Origin: Desulfatirhabdium butyrativorans DSM 18734
GTDB lineage: Bacteria > Desulfobacterota > Desulfobacteria > Desulfobacterales > Desulfatirhabdiaceae
Direction of reading: 5' to 3'
DNA length: 61,196 nucleotides
Assembly: GCF_000429925.1 (NCBI RefSeq)
Contig: NZ_AUCU01000032.1
Span: 1-61,196 of the forward strand
Under the pieces are notes generated by a model. That model did no database searches. It was given only the letters and a program-made list of their open reading frames with translations, and was not told where the DNA came from. Each line of letters opens with the position of its first letter. Position 1 is the stretch's first letter. The position numbers were made by a program, and so were the translations under genes. Of the stretch, positions 1-8,236 are shown in pieces.

Positions 1-109
1 GTCCGAACCATTGCCCCGCCTTGAGGGGATTGAGACTCACTTCCACATCTACAGCACAATTTCCGAAATTTCGGTCCGAACCATTGCCCCGCTTTGAGGG
101 GTTTGATTC
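1..109 (+). CRISPR. 3' end of a type III CRISPR array: two repeats, one spacer
   Basis: A 36-nt repeat occupies 1-36 and a second copy 74-109, separated by a 37-nt spacer (37-73). Both start gtccgaaccattgcccc and carry a short inverted repeat (cccc...gggg). The second copy differs mainly at its 3' end (gtttgattc for gattgagac), the usual mark of the last, leader-distal repeat. The array therefore reads left to right and ends 39 bp before cas10; the rest lies outside the window. No cas6, cas1 or cas2 is visible. Confidence 0.85.
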
Positions 110-148
110 ATCCACAACCCTGGAACCATTTTGTAATGGACGGTCCAA

Positions 149-1684
149 ATGAGCGAGCATCGCTTCGTGATTGTTTTCGATTTCCCTGGTATCAAAGAGT
201 ATGTCTTTGGAACCGATCGGTTGGTTGAAATCCGGGGTGCAAGTGCCCTGCTCGATCGCCTGAATAGGGAAGATCTTCCTGCCATCATTTCAAAAACCCT
301 GCAAACGCCACAGCACGCCCAGAAATGCGTTTTTGCCGGCGGAGGTGCAGCTCAGTTCATTCTGGACGCACCCGAAGACCGGATTATGGATCTGGTCCGA
401 CAACTTCAGGGGCACATCTTCCAGGAAAGTGGCGGCCAATTGCGCCTGGTAGCCGGATATGCTCCGTTTCAGGACAACTATGCAGATGCCTTGCAGCAGG
501 CCTTCTTCGAACTTGACCGCAACAAGCGCCAATACACCTTCGGTCCGGAGCCGGTGTTGCATTGCGGATTTGTTCGGGAATGCGACAGTTGTTCGGCAAT
601 GGCTTCCTGCGTAACAACATACGCTGGAGACACCCGGCTGTTGTGCATGTCTTGCCATCTGAAAACCCGTCAGGGAAGGCGGCGGGGGCATTGGAAAGCT
701 TTGGCCCGCTACCTCGAAGCTGTGGGCCTCTCAGCCAAAACCATCGAAGATCTCAGACCAGACGATTTCGAGCAAATCGGCGCCAGATGTCAGGCCAAAC
801 CGGGATATACAGCGGTTGTGTATGGTGACGGCAATGCGATGGGCAAAATCGTCAAGACCATCGACAACGAAGATCGCTTCCGCCTGTTCTCGGAAACGGT
901 TTCGATGTCCCTTCAGGAAGCCTGTTACGAAGCGATCTGGGACTGCTGCCTACAGGTCAACGGAAAAATCCCGGCCGACATCCTCCTGTTGGGAGGAGAC
1001 GATATCATGGTGTACTTGGCGGCAGATACAGCCATGCCTTTCGCCATCGAGCTTGCCAAAGCTTTCGAGCGCAAAACCACAGAGCGCATCGGAAAGGACC
1101 CCTTCTTCCGGAACCTGTTGCAGGGTAAAGGGTTTACGATTTCCCTTGGTCTGGCCTACGGCCGATCCCACACCCCCATTGCCATCCTTGTCGATCAGGC
1201 CGAAGAATTGCTGAAGTCGGCCAAACAACGAGGATCTGGCATCACAACAAATGACTACTATGCGCCCTGCTGCATCGATTTCCACCTGGCAAGCCGCTAC
1301 AACCAAATCCACGTCAAGGACAGTCGCTCCGACCACCTGACCCTGAATACCGCCAGAGGTAGAACGCTCCGTCTTTATGGCGGCCCCTATACCCTGCCGG
1401 AGGCCGAAAACTTTCTGAATCAGGCGCGTCTTCTCAAACGAAGCGGGCTGCCACGCTCGAGACTGCATCGACTGGGGGAGGCCCCATTCGAAGGCTATGA
1501 AATGGGGAATCTCGAAACATTGATCACCTGGGGTCGAACCAGGAAGGAAGAACATCGCAATGCCCTATACGAGACCTTGAACGCCTTGGGTTGCCTTCCC
1601 TTTCCCCCTTGGCGGGAAACCGGTGAAACCATCGATACACCCATCGTCGATCTGGTTTCTTTGACCGAATGGACGACCGGATAA
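149..1684 (+). CDS. cas10: Cas10, type III-D, HD-less, GGDD cyclase
   Basis: This is the large subunit of a type III CRISPR effector. The 511-aa protein starts directly with the first palm domain (FVIVFDFPGIKEYVF), so the N-terminal HD nuclease found in many Cas10 proteins is absent. A zinc-binding segment with CDSC and CMSC pairs lies at about residues 138-170. The second palm carries LLLGGDDIMVY, with GGDD at residues 282-285, the catalytic motif for making cyclic oligoadenylate from ATP. It is the first gene of a tightly packed operon with csx10 and csx19, which places the system in subtype III-D. Without HD, target-activated ssDNA cleavage is not expected, and second-messenger signalling should be the main output (inference). 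The start follows the terminal CRISPR repeat by 39 bp. Confidence 0.93.
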   Translation: MSEHRFVIVFDFPGIKEYVFGTDRLVEIRGASALLDRLNREDLPAIISKTLQTPQHAQKCVFAGGGAAQFILDAPEDRIMDLVRQLQGHIFQESGGQLRLVAGYAPFQDNYADALQQAFFELDRNKRQYTFGPEPVLHCGFVRECDSCSAMASCVTTYAGDTRLLCMSCHLKTRQGRRRGHWKALARYLEAVGLSAKTIEDLRPDDFEQIGARCQAKPGYTAVVYGDGNAMGKIVKTIDNEDRFRLFSETVSMSLQEACYEAIWDCCLQVNGKIPADILLLGGDDIMVYLAADTAMPFAIELAKAFERKTTERIGKDPFFRNLLQGKGFTISLGLAYGRSHTPIAILVDQAEELLKSAKQRGSGITTNDYYAPCCIDFHLASRYNQIHVKDSRSDHLTLNTARGRTLRLYGGPYTLPEAENFLNQARLLKRSGLPRSRLHRLGEAPFEGYEMGNLETLITWGRTRKEEHRNALYETLNALGCLPFPPWRETGETIDTPIVDLVSLTEWTTG

Positions 1685-1700
1685 CCACAGGAAAACGCTC

Positions 1701-2405
1701 ATGACGCATCATCTACATCTGGAGTTGGAGATTCGTTTCAAGGCCGGATGGCATACCGGGTCCGGCGAAGGCGGCTTTACCATCGACAATCTGGTTCGAA
1801 GAAACAGTCGGGGCAAGCCGTTTATCCCCGCAAGCACCCTCAAGGGCGTGATCCGGCAAAGCTGCGAAAGGTTGAATCGTACTCTCGGTTTTCCGGAACC
1901 CTGGCAGGTCCATAACCCAACGCTTTCCGGCGCATATGATTACAGGCCCTTGTGCGAGATGCCCTCACCGGTGGAACAGATTTTCGGCACCCACTACGGC
2001 TGTGGGGAGCTGTATTTCCGGGACGCCGTAACGGCAGTGGATGATCGTCTCAAGCCGTTTCCAAGAAGCCATGTCGCGCGTTTCCGATTGCTTCGAACGG
2101 CACGGGATCAACACCTGTACAGCACCGAATACAGCCCTGCCACCACTTTGAACACCACCATCGACGGCTGGCACGAGCGGCTGCCCAGCCTGTCACCGAC
2201 AGACCCACCCTATGCCTATTGCCTGCTGATCGCAGGCATTCTGGCGGTGGATCGGATCGGCGGGCGCAAAAGTACAGGCGCTGGTTGGATCGAAGGCGGC
2301 ATCGGCATCCGAAAGGCGCTCTATAAAGGTGCTGCGCTGGACATCGGTGAAGCATTCGAGCTGTTGGATGCGGAATTCTATCGAGACTCGATGGAGGGTG
2401 TATGA
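1701..2405 (+). CDS. Cas7-like RAMP (Csm3 type), type III-D
   Basis: This 234-aa backbone subunit of the III-D complex is of the Csm3/Cas7 type. The N-terminal region reads HTGSGEGGFTIDN, followed by PFIPASTLKGVIR, the typical Csm3 arrangement of a loop with a candidate target-cleaving aspartate (Asp29) before the RAMP helix. A glycine-rich loop, GGRKSTGAGW, lies near residue 190. In known type III complexes such subunits line the crRNA and cut target RNA every 6 nt. The stop codon overlaps the start of csx10 (ATGA), which shows translational coupling. It is one of four Cas7-like genes in the operon; which position it takes in the complex cannot be told from sequence. Confidence 0.85.
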   Translation: MTHHLHLELEIRFKAGWHTGSGEGGFTIDNLVRRNSRGKPFIPASTLKGVIRQSCERLNRTLGFPEPWQVHNPTLSGAYDYRPLCEMPSPVEQIFGTHYGCGELYFRDAVTAVDDRLKPFPRSHVARFRLLRTARDQHLYSTEYSPATTLNTTIDGWHERLPSLSPTDPPYAYCLLIAGILAVDRIGGRKSTGAGWIEGGIGIRKALYKGAALDIGEAFELLDAEFYRDSMEGV

Positions 2406-3544
2406 ATCTCTTTCACCTGAAAGCGCGGCTCCTGGCGCCTGTTCTCATTCAGAAAAACCGCCAATCCAACATGGCAGGGGGGCTGCCCTACATTCCGGGA
2501 AGCACCCTTCGGGGGGCTGTGGCCATGTCGGTTCTTCGCAAAGGTGTTTCACCGGATTCGGAGGGATTTCAGGATATTTTCATAAAACGTCCTGTCGCAT
2601 TTCCCGATCTCGTGCCTGCGCAACCCAACGGTACCGGTTTCGTGCTGCCGTTGACAGCCATTTCCTGCAAGCGCCATCCCGGTTTCCGGACGGAAGGCCA
2701 TCATGGTGTCGGTGACGGGCTGGCTGCTTTGGCGGCAGCCGCTCTGGACAACCAACCCAAACCACAAGGCTTCGTTTGTCCGATTTGCGACCAGGATACC
2801 AAGCCCTTCAGCGGTTTCTGGAACGGGCAATGGGAAACGCCGTCCCAGACGGATATCGTGATGTGCTACCATCGACACACGGGCATCGACCGGCAAACGA
2901 ATACCGTGGCACAATCCATTTTCTACGTTACCCAGGCAATGGCCGAAAACAGGAAAAACGCTGCAGGAGATCTCGAAGATACCTGGCTGACCGGAACCCT
3001 GTGGCTGGATGATGCACAACAGGAATGCCTGACCAAATGGCTTGCGCAGCCCATCTTCATCGGGGCAGACAAGACCAGGGGGATGGGGGAGGTACACGTC
3101 CATGTCGTTCCGGCAAGGGAGTCTGAAATCGATATCGATCATTGGAACAGGATGTTTCAAAAGAAAGTAGGTAGTAACGCAAAACAACCTCCTCCGGATG
3201 GCATCTATTTCAGCATCGATATGATCAGTCACGCTATCCTCATGGATGCTTTTTTGCGGCCAACCGTAGAATGGACGCCCGATTTTCCAGAGATCGAACC
3301 CGTCACTCGAATCATTCGCAGGCAGGCTGTGCACGGCTGGCATGCCGCATGGAACATGCCTAAATCCCAGGACATCGCCGTTTCCCGTGGAAGTGTCTAT
3401 CTCTTTCGATATACCGGAGCCGATCCGGCAGGCTTGACAACCTATTTGAAGGCCTTGGCCCGTTCCGGTGTCGGTCTGCGCAAACCGGAAGGTTTCGGTA
3501 GGATAGACATCTGTCACCCCCTGCACATCAAGGAGTGGATATGA
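2402..3544 (+). CDS. csx10: Csx10 (Cas5-group RAMP), type III-D marker
   Basis: This 380-aa RAMP protein is recognised as Csx10 by LPYIPGSTLRGAVA at the N terminus, a central Cys pair (CPICD, about residue 125), the stretch HTGIDRQTNTVAQSIFYV, and a C-terminal glycine-rich loop (GVGLRKPEGFGRI). Csx10 takes the Cas5/Csm4 place and holds the 5' handle of the crRNA. Its presence together with csx19 is the main reason for assigning subtype III-D. It overlaps the preceding RAMP gene by 4 bp and the next gene by an ATGA junction. Confidence 0.88.
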   Translation: MNLFHLKARLLAPVLIQKNRQSNMAGGLPYIPGSTLRGAVAMSVLRKGVSPDSEGFQDIFIKRPVAFPDLVPAQPNGTGFVLPLTAISCKRHPGFRTEGHHGVGDGLAALAAAALDNQPKPQGFVCPICDQDTKPFSGFWNGQWETPSQTDIVMCYHRHTGIDRQTNTVAQSIFYVTQAMAENRKNAAGDLEDTWLTGTLWLDDAQQECLTKWLAQPIFIGADKTRGMGEVHVHVVPARESEIDIDHWNRMFQKKVGSNAKQPPPDGIYFSIDMISHAILMDAFLRPTVEWTPDFPEIEPVTRIIRRQAVHGWHAAWNMPKSQDIAVSRGSVYLFRYTGADPAGLTTYLKALARSGVGLRKPEGFGRIDICHPLHIKEWI

Positions 3545-3960
3545 TGCCATCATTGCAAGCAAAACAACTTACACCGGAAATGTTGCATCGGTTGGATGTG
3601 ATTTTGGAAGATTTCTACCCGAAATCCCGAGAGACCGGTGAAAAATTGGCCCAAATTCGTATGGAGAAATCGCAGGTGAGGGGCCTGGAAAACATGGTCG
3701 TTTCGACGAGCCGGTTTTCCGAAATTCTCAATTTTATTAAAAATCAGGCAGGCAAGGAACGAAAAGACAACAAGTGGCGAAAAGCTGCGGAACAAATGCT
3801 GACGCAGCTTGGGCAACTGGAAGAGGCGGCGGCGAATCTTGTGCCGGATGATCCGGGAAGACGCCTCGAGGTGAAGATGCGCCTTGCACGGGGCTGGATC
3901 CGGCAGTTGGTGCCGGCCTATCTCTTTTATGGGAAAGTAATGACGGAGGATAGCCAATGA
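3541..3960 (+). CDS. Small-subunit (Cas11/Csm2-like) helical protein
   Basis: This small, charged, almost wholly helical protein of about 139 aa has no cysteine motif or membrane segment. Position, size and composition fit the Cas11 small subunit (Csm2-like) that forms the inner filament of type III complexes. The ATG at 3541 is chosen because it overlaps the csx10 stop codon (ATGA); an upstream GTG at 3535 is possible. It overlaps the next gene by 4 bp (ATGA at 3957). The assignment rests on context and predicted fold type rather than on a diagnostic motif. Confidence 0.65.
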   Translation: MMPSLQAKQLTPEMLHRLDVILEDFYPKSRETGEKLAQIRMEKSQVRGLENMVVSTSRFSEILNFIKNQAGKERKDNKWRKAAEQMLTQLGQLEEAAANLVPDDPGRRLEVKMRLARGWIRQLVPAYLFYGKVMTEDSQ

Positions 3961-4427
3961 TTCCACCGCTTCAGATCGATGGCGCACAATGGGCCTATTT
4001 CGTGGACGAACCCCTAAGGGAAAAGGCCATCGCTTTCGCCGAGCACCTTTTAGAGGAGGGCATTCGTGTCAAACGTCACCAGTTGCACAGCATACCGACC
4101 GCTATACAGGCAGGCGGGTTGAAGGAGCTGCTTCGTTTGGCCAAGAAACAGGCGGAAAGAGAAACCAGGAACAAAACCTTCTGGCTGAACATCCGAGATC
4201 ACATCGATGACAGCCGCTCACAGGACAAGAGCACCCTATACCATACGGTGCGAACCGCTCTGCTCGGATGGGGAAAGATTGAAGATGAGGAAACGGTTTC
4301 AGATGATGTGCGAAAGAAACAGATCCGCAAACAGAATCGCAAGGTCATCGAAGCCGTTATGGATGATGTAGTGAACACCTATTTCGAACATTTTCGATGT
4401 CACTACTCCTTTAGATTACCGGAATGA
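3957..4427 (+). CDS. Unrecognised helical gene inside the III-D operon
   Basis: This 156-aa charged protein appears mainly alpha-helical and is rich in Lys, Arg and Glu. It starts within the stop of the small-subunit gene (ATGA) and is followed after about 80 bp by the next RAMP gene. I recognise no named family. Its size and helix content would also fit a second small subunit, or a III-D accessory protein that binds the complex. It has no CARF, HEPN or nuclease motif that I can see. It lies inside an otherwise uninterrupted effector operon, so a structural or assembly role is more likely than an effector role (inference). Confidence 0.6.
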   Translation: MIPPLQIDGAQWAYFVDEPLREKAIAFAEHLLEEGIRVKRHQLHSIPTAIQAGGLKELLRLAKKQAERETRNKTFWLNIRDHIDDSRSQDKSTLYHTVRTALLGWGKIEDEETVSDDVRKKQIRKQNRKVIEAVMDDVVNTYFEHFRCHYSFRLPE

Positions 4428-4510
4428 CGGCCGGATTTTGATCAACGGGGACGGTGACACCGCCATGGGCATTTCTCCCCAACATCTACGACGATTCGAG
4501 GAAAGAGAAG

Positions 4511-5329
4511 ATGGACTTCACAGCCCTTCGCAACAAGGTCCGCATTGAGGCCAATCTGACGTTCGAAACTGCATTTCATATCGGCTCCGGAAAAGAAGGG
4601 GATCTGGCAACCGACATGGGGGTGCTCAAGGATGCCCAAGGGTGGCCGGTGCTTCCAGGCTCCACCATAAAAGGTTGTTTTCGGGCCACCGCCGAACGCC
4701 TCTCATCCTGGCTGGGCATGACGGCCTGCCTGATGGACAGCGCCCTTTCCGAGGTGCAGTGCATCGGCGATCCTGACGTTTTCAGGAAGCAACTCGATGC
4801 CTACCAGAACCTCCGAACCGAACGCCGCAAACTGGAGTGGCTTGAACGGCATTCCTGCGCCATCTGTCGTTTCTTCGGCTCGCCGCTGCAAGCTTCCCGG
4901 ATTTTCTTTTCCGATGGTATTCTGCAAAACTGGGAGGGCACCTATCAGATCCGGGACGGGGTGGCCATCGACCGGGATTCGCATACGGCACGGCCGAAAC
5001 TGAAATACGATTTCGAAGTGGTGCCCAGAGAGACTGTTTATTTGCTCACATTCGACATCGAGAACCCCACGGAACAGGAGCTTGCCCTGACGGCAGCCGT
5101 CGTGTCCGACTGGCAAAGCGGTTTTCGGTTGGGCGGGTTCGGCTCTCGCGGGCTTGGGGCGGCCAGACTGGAAAATGTAAACATCCAGGCGGTGGATTTC
5201 ACCGTCGCGGAACAGCGGAAAGCCTATCTGATGAAACGAACCTGGCAGCCTGCAAAAGACCTTCTCGAAAATGCCCTCGAAACGGTTTTGTCGGCATCCA
5301 GCGCCGAAAGAGGAGGCATCTCATGTTAA
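4511..5329 (+). CDS. Cas7-like RAMP (Csm3 type), type III-D
   Basis: This 272-aa Csm3-family protein has FHIGSGKEGDLATDMGVL, with Asp35 a candidate RNA-cleaving residue, then WPVLPGSTIKG, a Cys pair (CAICRFFG) and the Csm3-typical GVAIDRDSHTARPKLKYDF. A glycine-rich LGGFGSRGLG loop follows. The ATG at 4511 is preferred over the upstream in-frame 4454 because it has a purine-rich ribosome binding site (ggaaagagaag) directly ahead and starts at the expected domain edge. It overlaps the next RAMP gene by 7 bp. The gap before it (4428-4510) is the widest within the operon and could hold a weak internal promoter, but none is obvious. Confidence 0.87.
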   Translation: MDFTALRNKVRIEANLTFETAFHIGSGKEGDLATDMGVLKDAQGWPVLPGSTIKGCFRATAERLSSWLGMTACLMDSALSEVQCIGDPDVFRKQLDAYQNLRTERRKLEWLERHSCAICRFFGSPLQASRIFFSDGILQNWEGTYQIRDGVAIDRDSHTARPKLKYDFEVVPRETVYLLTFDIENPTEQELALTAAVVSDWQSGFRLGGFGSRGLGAARLENVNIQAVDFTVAEQRKAYLMKRTWQPAKDLLENALETVLSASSAERGGISC

Positions 5330-6306
5330 AACGATTGCTTCATCGGGCTTCCATCGGCCTTCGCATCCGTCCGATCGACCCCATCCTGATCAAATCCGGT
5401 GTGCCGACCGTCAGCGGCTCCGACATGACCTTCGTTACCACCTACCGGTTTGGCGAACCGGTTCCGTATCTTCCGGGCAGCTCGCTCAAGGGAGTGATCC
5501 GCTCCTATGCAGAGACCATCTGCAGAAGCCTGCGCTCGGATCCGCCTCCCGTCTGCCTGCCCTATGTCAAACCAGGCGAAGAGTCCGACGGTGAAGCCCG
5601 CCAGGCTTCCTGCGGACTCCGTATCGAAAAATACCTGAAGGATCAGGATGTCGATGCCATTCCCAGCGCAGATGCCTACCGATTGTATTGCCCGGCCTGT
5701 CGTATCTTCGGCGCCCACCAGTTCATCGGACGTTTCGCCACAGCAGACGCATATTTGATCAATCCGAATTCGCGAGGAGCGTTTCTTTCGGAAAGACGGG
5801 ACGGTGTGGCCATCGATCGGTTGACCGGCGGTGCAGCAGGCGGCGCCAAGTATGATCTGGAGGTACTGACAAAAGGTGAATTTGAGACCACCATCGAGCT
5901 TCAGAATTTCGAGCGATGGCAGCTCGGGTTGCTGGGGCTCGTGCTGAGGGACATGTCGGATGGACTGGTCCGGATCGGAATGGGGAAAAGCCGGGGCCTT
6001 GGACGGATCCAGGTCGAGCTCGATCGTTTCGATATCGTTTCCTACGGCCATCCGATGACCCGTCTCCAGGGGCTTGCCGGCAGGTGCACGGATGCGGAAG
6101 TCAGCCGATACGGCCTGTTCCCGGAAACGGAAGTTGGAGCCGAATTGCCCAAAGGCAGGCGTGAAGGGTTGCGCTACGTTCACGATATTCTCGATAGCTG
6201 GCAAACCATTCTCGAACCGGCCTTGGCCGACTTCATCCAAAGCATTGAAACCGTTCCCTGGCCCCAGACCATTGAGGACTACACCACAATGCGGAGGCAT
6301 TCATGA
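5323..6306 (+). CDS. Cas7-like RAMP (Csm3 type), type III-D
   Basis: This is the third Cas7-like subunit, 327 aa. Visible landmarks are VSGSDMTFVTTYRFG, with Asp34 in the place of the Csm3 catalytic aspartate, PYLPGSSLKGVIRSYAE, a Cys pair in YCPACRIFGAHQF, GVAIDRLTGGAAGGAKYDLE, and the C-terminal loop IGMGKSRGLGRI. It overlaps its upstream neighbour by 7 bp and its downstream neighbour csx19 by an ATGA junction at 6303. Three of the four Cas7-like proteins keep a candidate aspartate in the cleavage loop, so the complex probably slices target RNA (inference from the Csm3 family). Confidence 0.87.
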   Translation: MLKRLLHRASIGLRIRPIDPILIKSGVPTVSGSDMTFVTTYRFGEPVPYLPGSSLKGVIRSYAETICRSLRSDPPPVCLPYVKPGEESDGEARQASCGLRIEKYLKDQDVDAIPSADAYRLYCPACRIFGAHQFIGRFATADAYLINPNSRGAFLSERRDGVAIDRLTGGAAGGAKYDLEVLTKGEFETTIELQNFERWQLGLLGLVLRDMSDGLVRIGMGKSRGLGRIQVELDRFDIVSYGHPMTRLQGLAGRCTDAEVSRYGLFPETEVGAELPKGRREGLRYVHDILDSWQTILEPALADFIQSIETVPWPQTIEDYTTMRRHS

Positions 6307-6830
6307 CGGTTCTTTGCCAGTGGGATCTTCCCCGAGATATGGCAGGCGATGTCATTGCGGCTCATCCGTTCCCCGACGATGCCATTCTGATGGTGTTCAC
6401 TCCTGTCGAGGCAAACATGGAGCCTTACAGATCCGATCCCGCGCTTTTCGGGCGGAGTGAAGAAGGCCGTGTTTTTTCAAGAGAAGGCGAGCTACGGTGG
6501 CGCAGAATAGATGATTTCGTTCGGATGGTCTATCTGGGCGAGCGTATGCCAGAAGATGGTCGATGGACAGACGCAAGCGCCCAGCTCGAAGGGCTTCGGC
6601 CGGTCCTCAGCAATGTCCTGTTGTGGGGCATTCGGTCCGATCTGGAAGCAGAATGGCTCGAACACCAAATGCCCAAACGCTTGGTCTATCCGATCCGAAC
6701 GGCGGTACATCCAAGAGGCCGGGTCAAACTGGTCGTGGAAAACTGGTTGGATGAAGCCGGGATTGCAAGATTCGGCAGGTACCATCATCTGGAAGAAGTG
6801 GAAGGAGAACCGGATCATGCCACAGAATGA
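6303..6830 (+). CDS. csx19: Csx19, type III-D accessory protein
   Basis: This 175-aa protein is recognised as Csx19 (TIGR03984-type) by the stretch EGELRWRRIDDFVRMVYLGE near residues 60-80 and by its place among III-D RAMP genes. Csx19 is a structural protein of III-D complexes; its exact role differs between III-D branches. It overlaps the preceding gene by 4 bp and the last RAMP gene by 14 bp, so the whole cluster from 149 to 7923 is probably one transcript. Recognition is by remembered family pattern; a profile search would settle it. Confidence 0.78.
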   Translation: MTVLCQWDLPRDMAGDVIAAHPFPDDAILMVFTPVEANMEPYRSDPALFGRSEEGRVFSREGELRWRRIDDFVRMVYLGERMPEDGRWTDASAQLEGLRPVLSNVLLWGIRSDLEAEWLEHQMPKRLVYPIRTAVHPRGRVKLVVENWLDEAGIARFGRYHHLEEVEGEPDHATE

Positions 6831-7923
6831 ACCCTTCTGGAATCCGTATCGACTGGTCCCTGCAAAGCCGGTGGGTAACCAGCTCCCTCCTCGAACTCAT
6901 GAACGGTTTGAGGGGCATTGCGGGCTTTTGACCTGCAGCGTCGAAAACCTGACGCCGTTGTTCGTCGGGGCCTCCACCCAGGGAGACCCTCGTCTGTTTG
7001 TCCAACGGGAATCTCGGCCGGTAATCCCGGGAAGTTCCCTCAAGGGGATGTTCCGTTCACTTGCCGAGCTCGTAGGTGGCGGATGCTGTTCGGTTCGGAA
7101 CACCGGAGGAAACCATCCGAGTCCGGTCCCGAATACGATGGCCAAATGCTCCCGAATAAACAACCTGTGCATCACCTGCCGGATGTTCGGAGCCATGGAG
7201 TCGGGAAGCAATGCCCGGGTTCACATGGGCAAGGTTTCGTTCGGAGATGCGATGCTATTGGATGAAACGCCCCGCCCCAAAACGTTTCCAGTGTATTTGT
7301 CCAGCTTCGGTGTTCGCCACGAACCTTTTTATCGCTCTCCTCAAACCGGTACACTCGACGGCGCCTGTCGAAAACTCTATTTTCATCAGCCGATGCATCG
7401 GGAAACGATTGCCACCCTGCCGAGTGCCGTTCGGGAACGGGCATGGAAGGTTCAAGCCCTGCTGCCGAACCACCGGTTCCAATTTACAGCCCAATACCAC
7501 AACCTTGCCGATGATGAGCTGGCGCTGTTGCTTTATGTCCTGCATCTCGAGGAAGATGTTCAGGTGACGATCGGTGAGGAGGCTATTCCCCTAAGGGGGC
7601 CGTTACGGCACAAGATCGGCAATGCCAAACCGCTTGGCATGGGAACTTGCCACATCCGGATCGAACGATGGGAACTGTTGCCGGATGCACGGCGCCGTTT
7701 TGCCAGTCTGCAAACCAACCACATCCGACAATTAGAGGGCGAAGCCCTGGAAACCGAAATCGGGCGCTGGATTCAGGGGTATGTGACCGACCGCTCCGAG
7801 ACGATGGATCATTTCCGAAAAATGATGATCTGGGATGAAGCCGATACGAGAACCTTCTCCTATCCGACATTTGAATGGTTTCGGAATCCGAATACATCGG
7901 GCCTGCCACTCAAACGAATGTAA
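6817..7923 (+). CDS. Cas7-like RAMP, last gene of the III-D operon
   Basis: This 368-aa RAMP protein has VIPGSSLKGMFRSLAE near residue 65, a Cys cluster (GGCCSV ... NLCITCRMFGAMESG) and the later KIGNAKPLGMGTCHI glycine loop. The ATG at 6817 has a good ribosome binding site (gaaggag) and overlaps csx19 by 14 bp; longer upstream readings run inside csx19. The candidate cleavage loop (LFVGASTQGDPRLF) differs from the other three RAMPs, so whether this subunit cuts is unclear. Its last 339 bp (7585-7923) are repeated, without indels and at about 97% identity, at 19971-20309. Confidence 0.85.
   Translation: MPQNEPFWNPYRLVPAKPVGNQLPPRTHERFEGHCGLLTCSVENLTPLFVGASTQGDPRLFVQRESRPVIPGSSLKGMFRSLAELVGGGCCSVRNTGGNHPSPVPNTMAKCSRINNLCITCRMFGAMESGSNARVHMGKVSFGDAMLLDETPRPKTFPVYLSSFGVRHEPFYRSPQTGTLDGACRKLYFHQPMHRETIATLPSAVRERAWKVQALLPNHRFQFTAQYHNLADDELALLLYVLHLEEDVQVTIGEEAIPLRGPLRHKIGNAKPLGMGTCHIRIERWELLPDARRRFASLQTNHIRQLEGEALETEIGRWIQGYVTDRSETMDHFRKMMIWDEADTRTFSYPTFEWFRNPNTSGLPLKRM
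7585..7923. repeat. Direct repeat, left copy: RAMP 3' end
   Basis: This 339-bp segment matches 19971-20309 base for base with no indel and roughly ten substitutions by eye. Here it is the natural 3' end of an intact gene. The homology resumes at 7964-8019 (matching 21013-21068) and at 8021-about 8235 (matching 21330-about 21544). The two sides differ by a 261-bp segment missing here and by a toxin-antitoxin insertion in the right copy. Confidence 0.92.
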
Positions 7924-7963
7924 CATTCATGACGGCTTCGAAAAAAGGCCGGATACTGCTTCT

Positions 7964-8236
7964 TGCTGCATCCCTCGTCGTTGCGGCGTACGTCTAAGTA
8001 GTGTCTGAACGGAAAACCCGTCCCAGAGATTTCGACCGACATCCAACGATTTCTTCTCCCATCGTCTGGATTTCGACGGTGGAAAACATGCTCGAAGACG
8101 CCCTGCTCATGATTGCCTATTCTATCGTCCGAAACCCGCAGATCCGAACGTTGGCCAGTTCATTCACCGACATGAAAAGGGCGCAACGCCGGGAGCTCCA
8201 CGACATGTTCACTGGGGAACAACGGGAGCAGTTTCA
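7964..8236 (+). pseudogene. Truncated copy of gene X (intact at 21199-21741)
   Basis: The stretch 8021-8235 encodes RDFDRHPTISSPIVWISTVE and on to DMFTGEQREQ, closely matching residues about 45-115 of the intact gene at 21199. The 5' part of the gene (matching 21069-21329) is deleted, so coding sequence joins directly to the non-coding repeat at 7964-8019. The 3' part is cut off where homology stops at about 8235, next to the end of druE. No proper start or end remains. A weak GTG-started reading frame (8001-8330) runs through it and into druE antisense sequence. Confidence 0.85.

Noticed and set aside
5326-6300. 324-codon minus-strand frame
   Set aside because: A shadow of the third Cas7-like gene.
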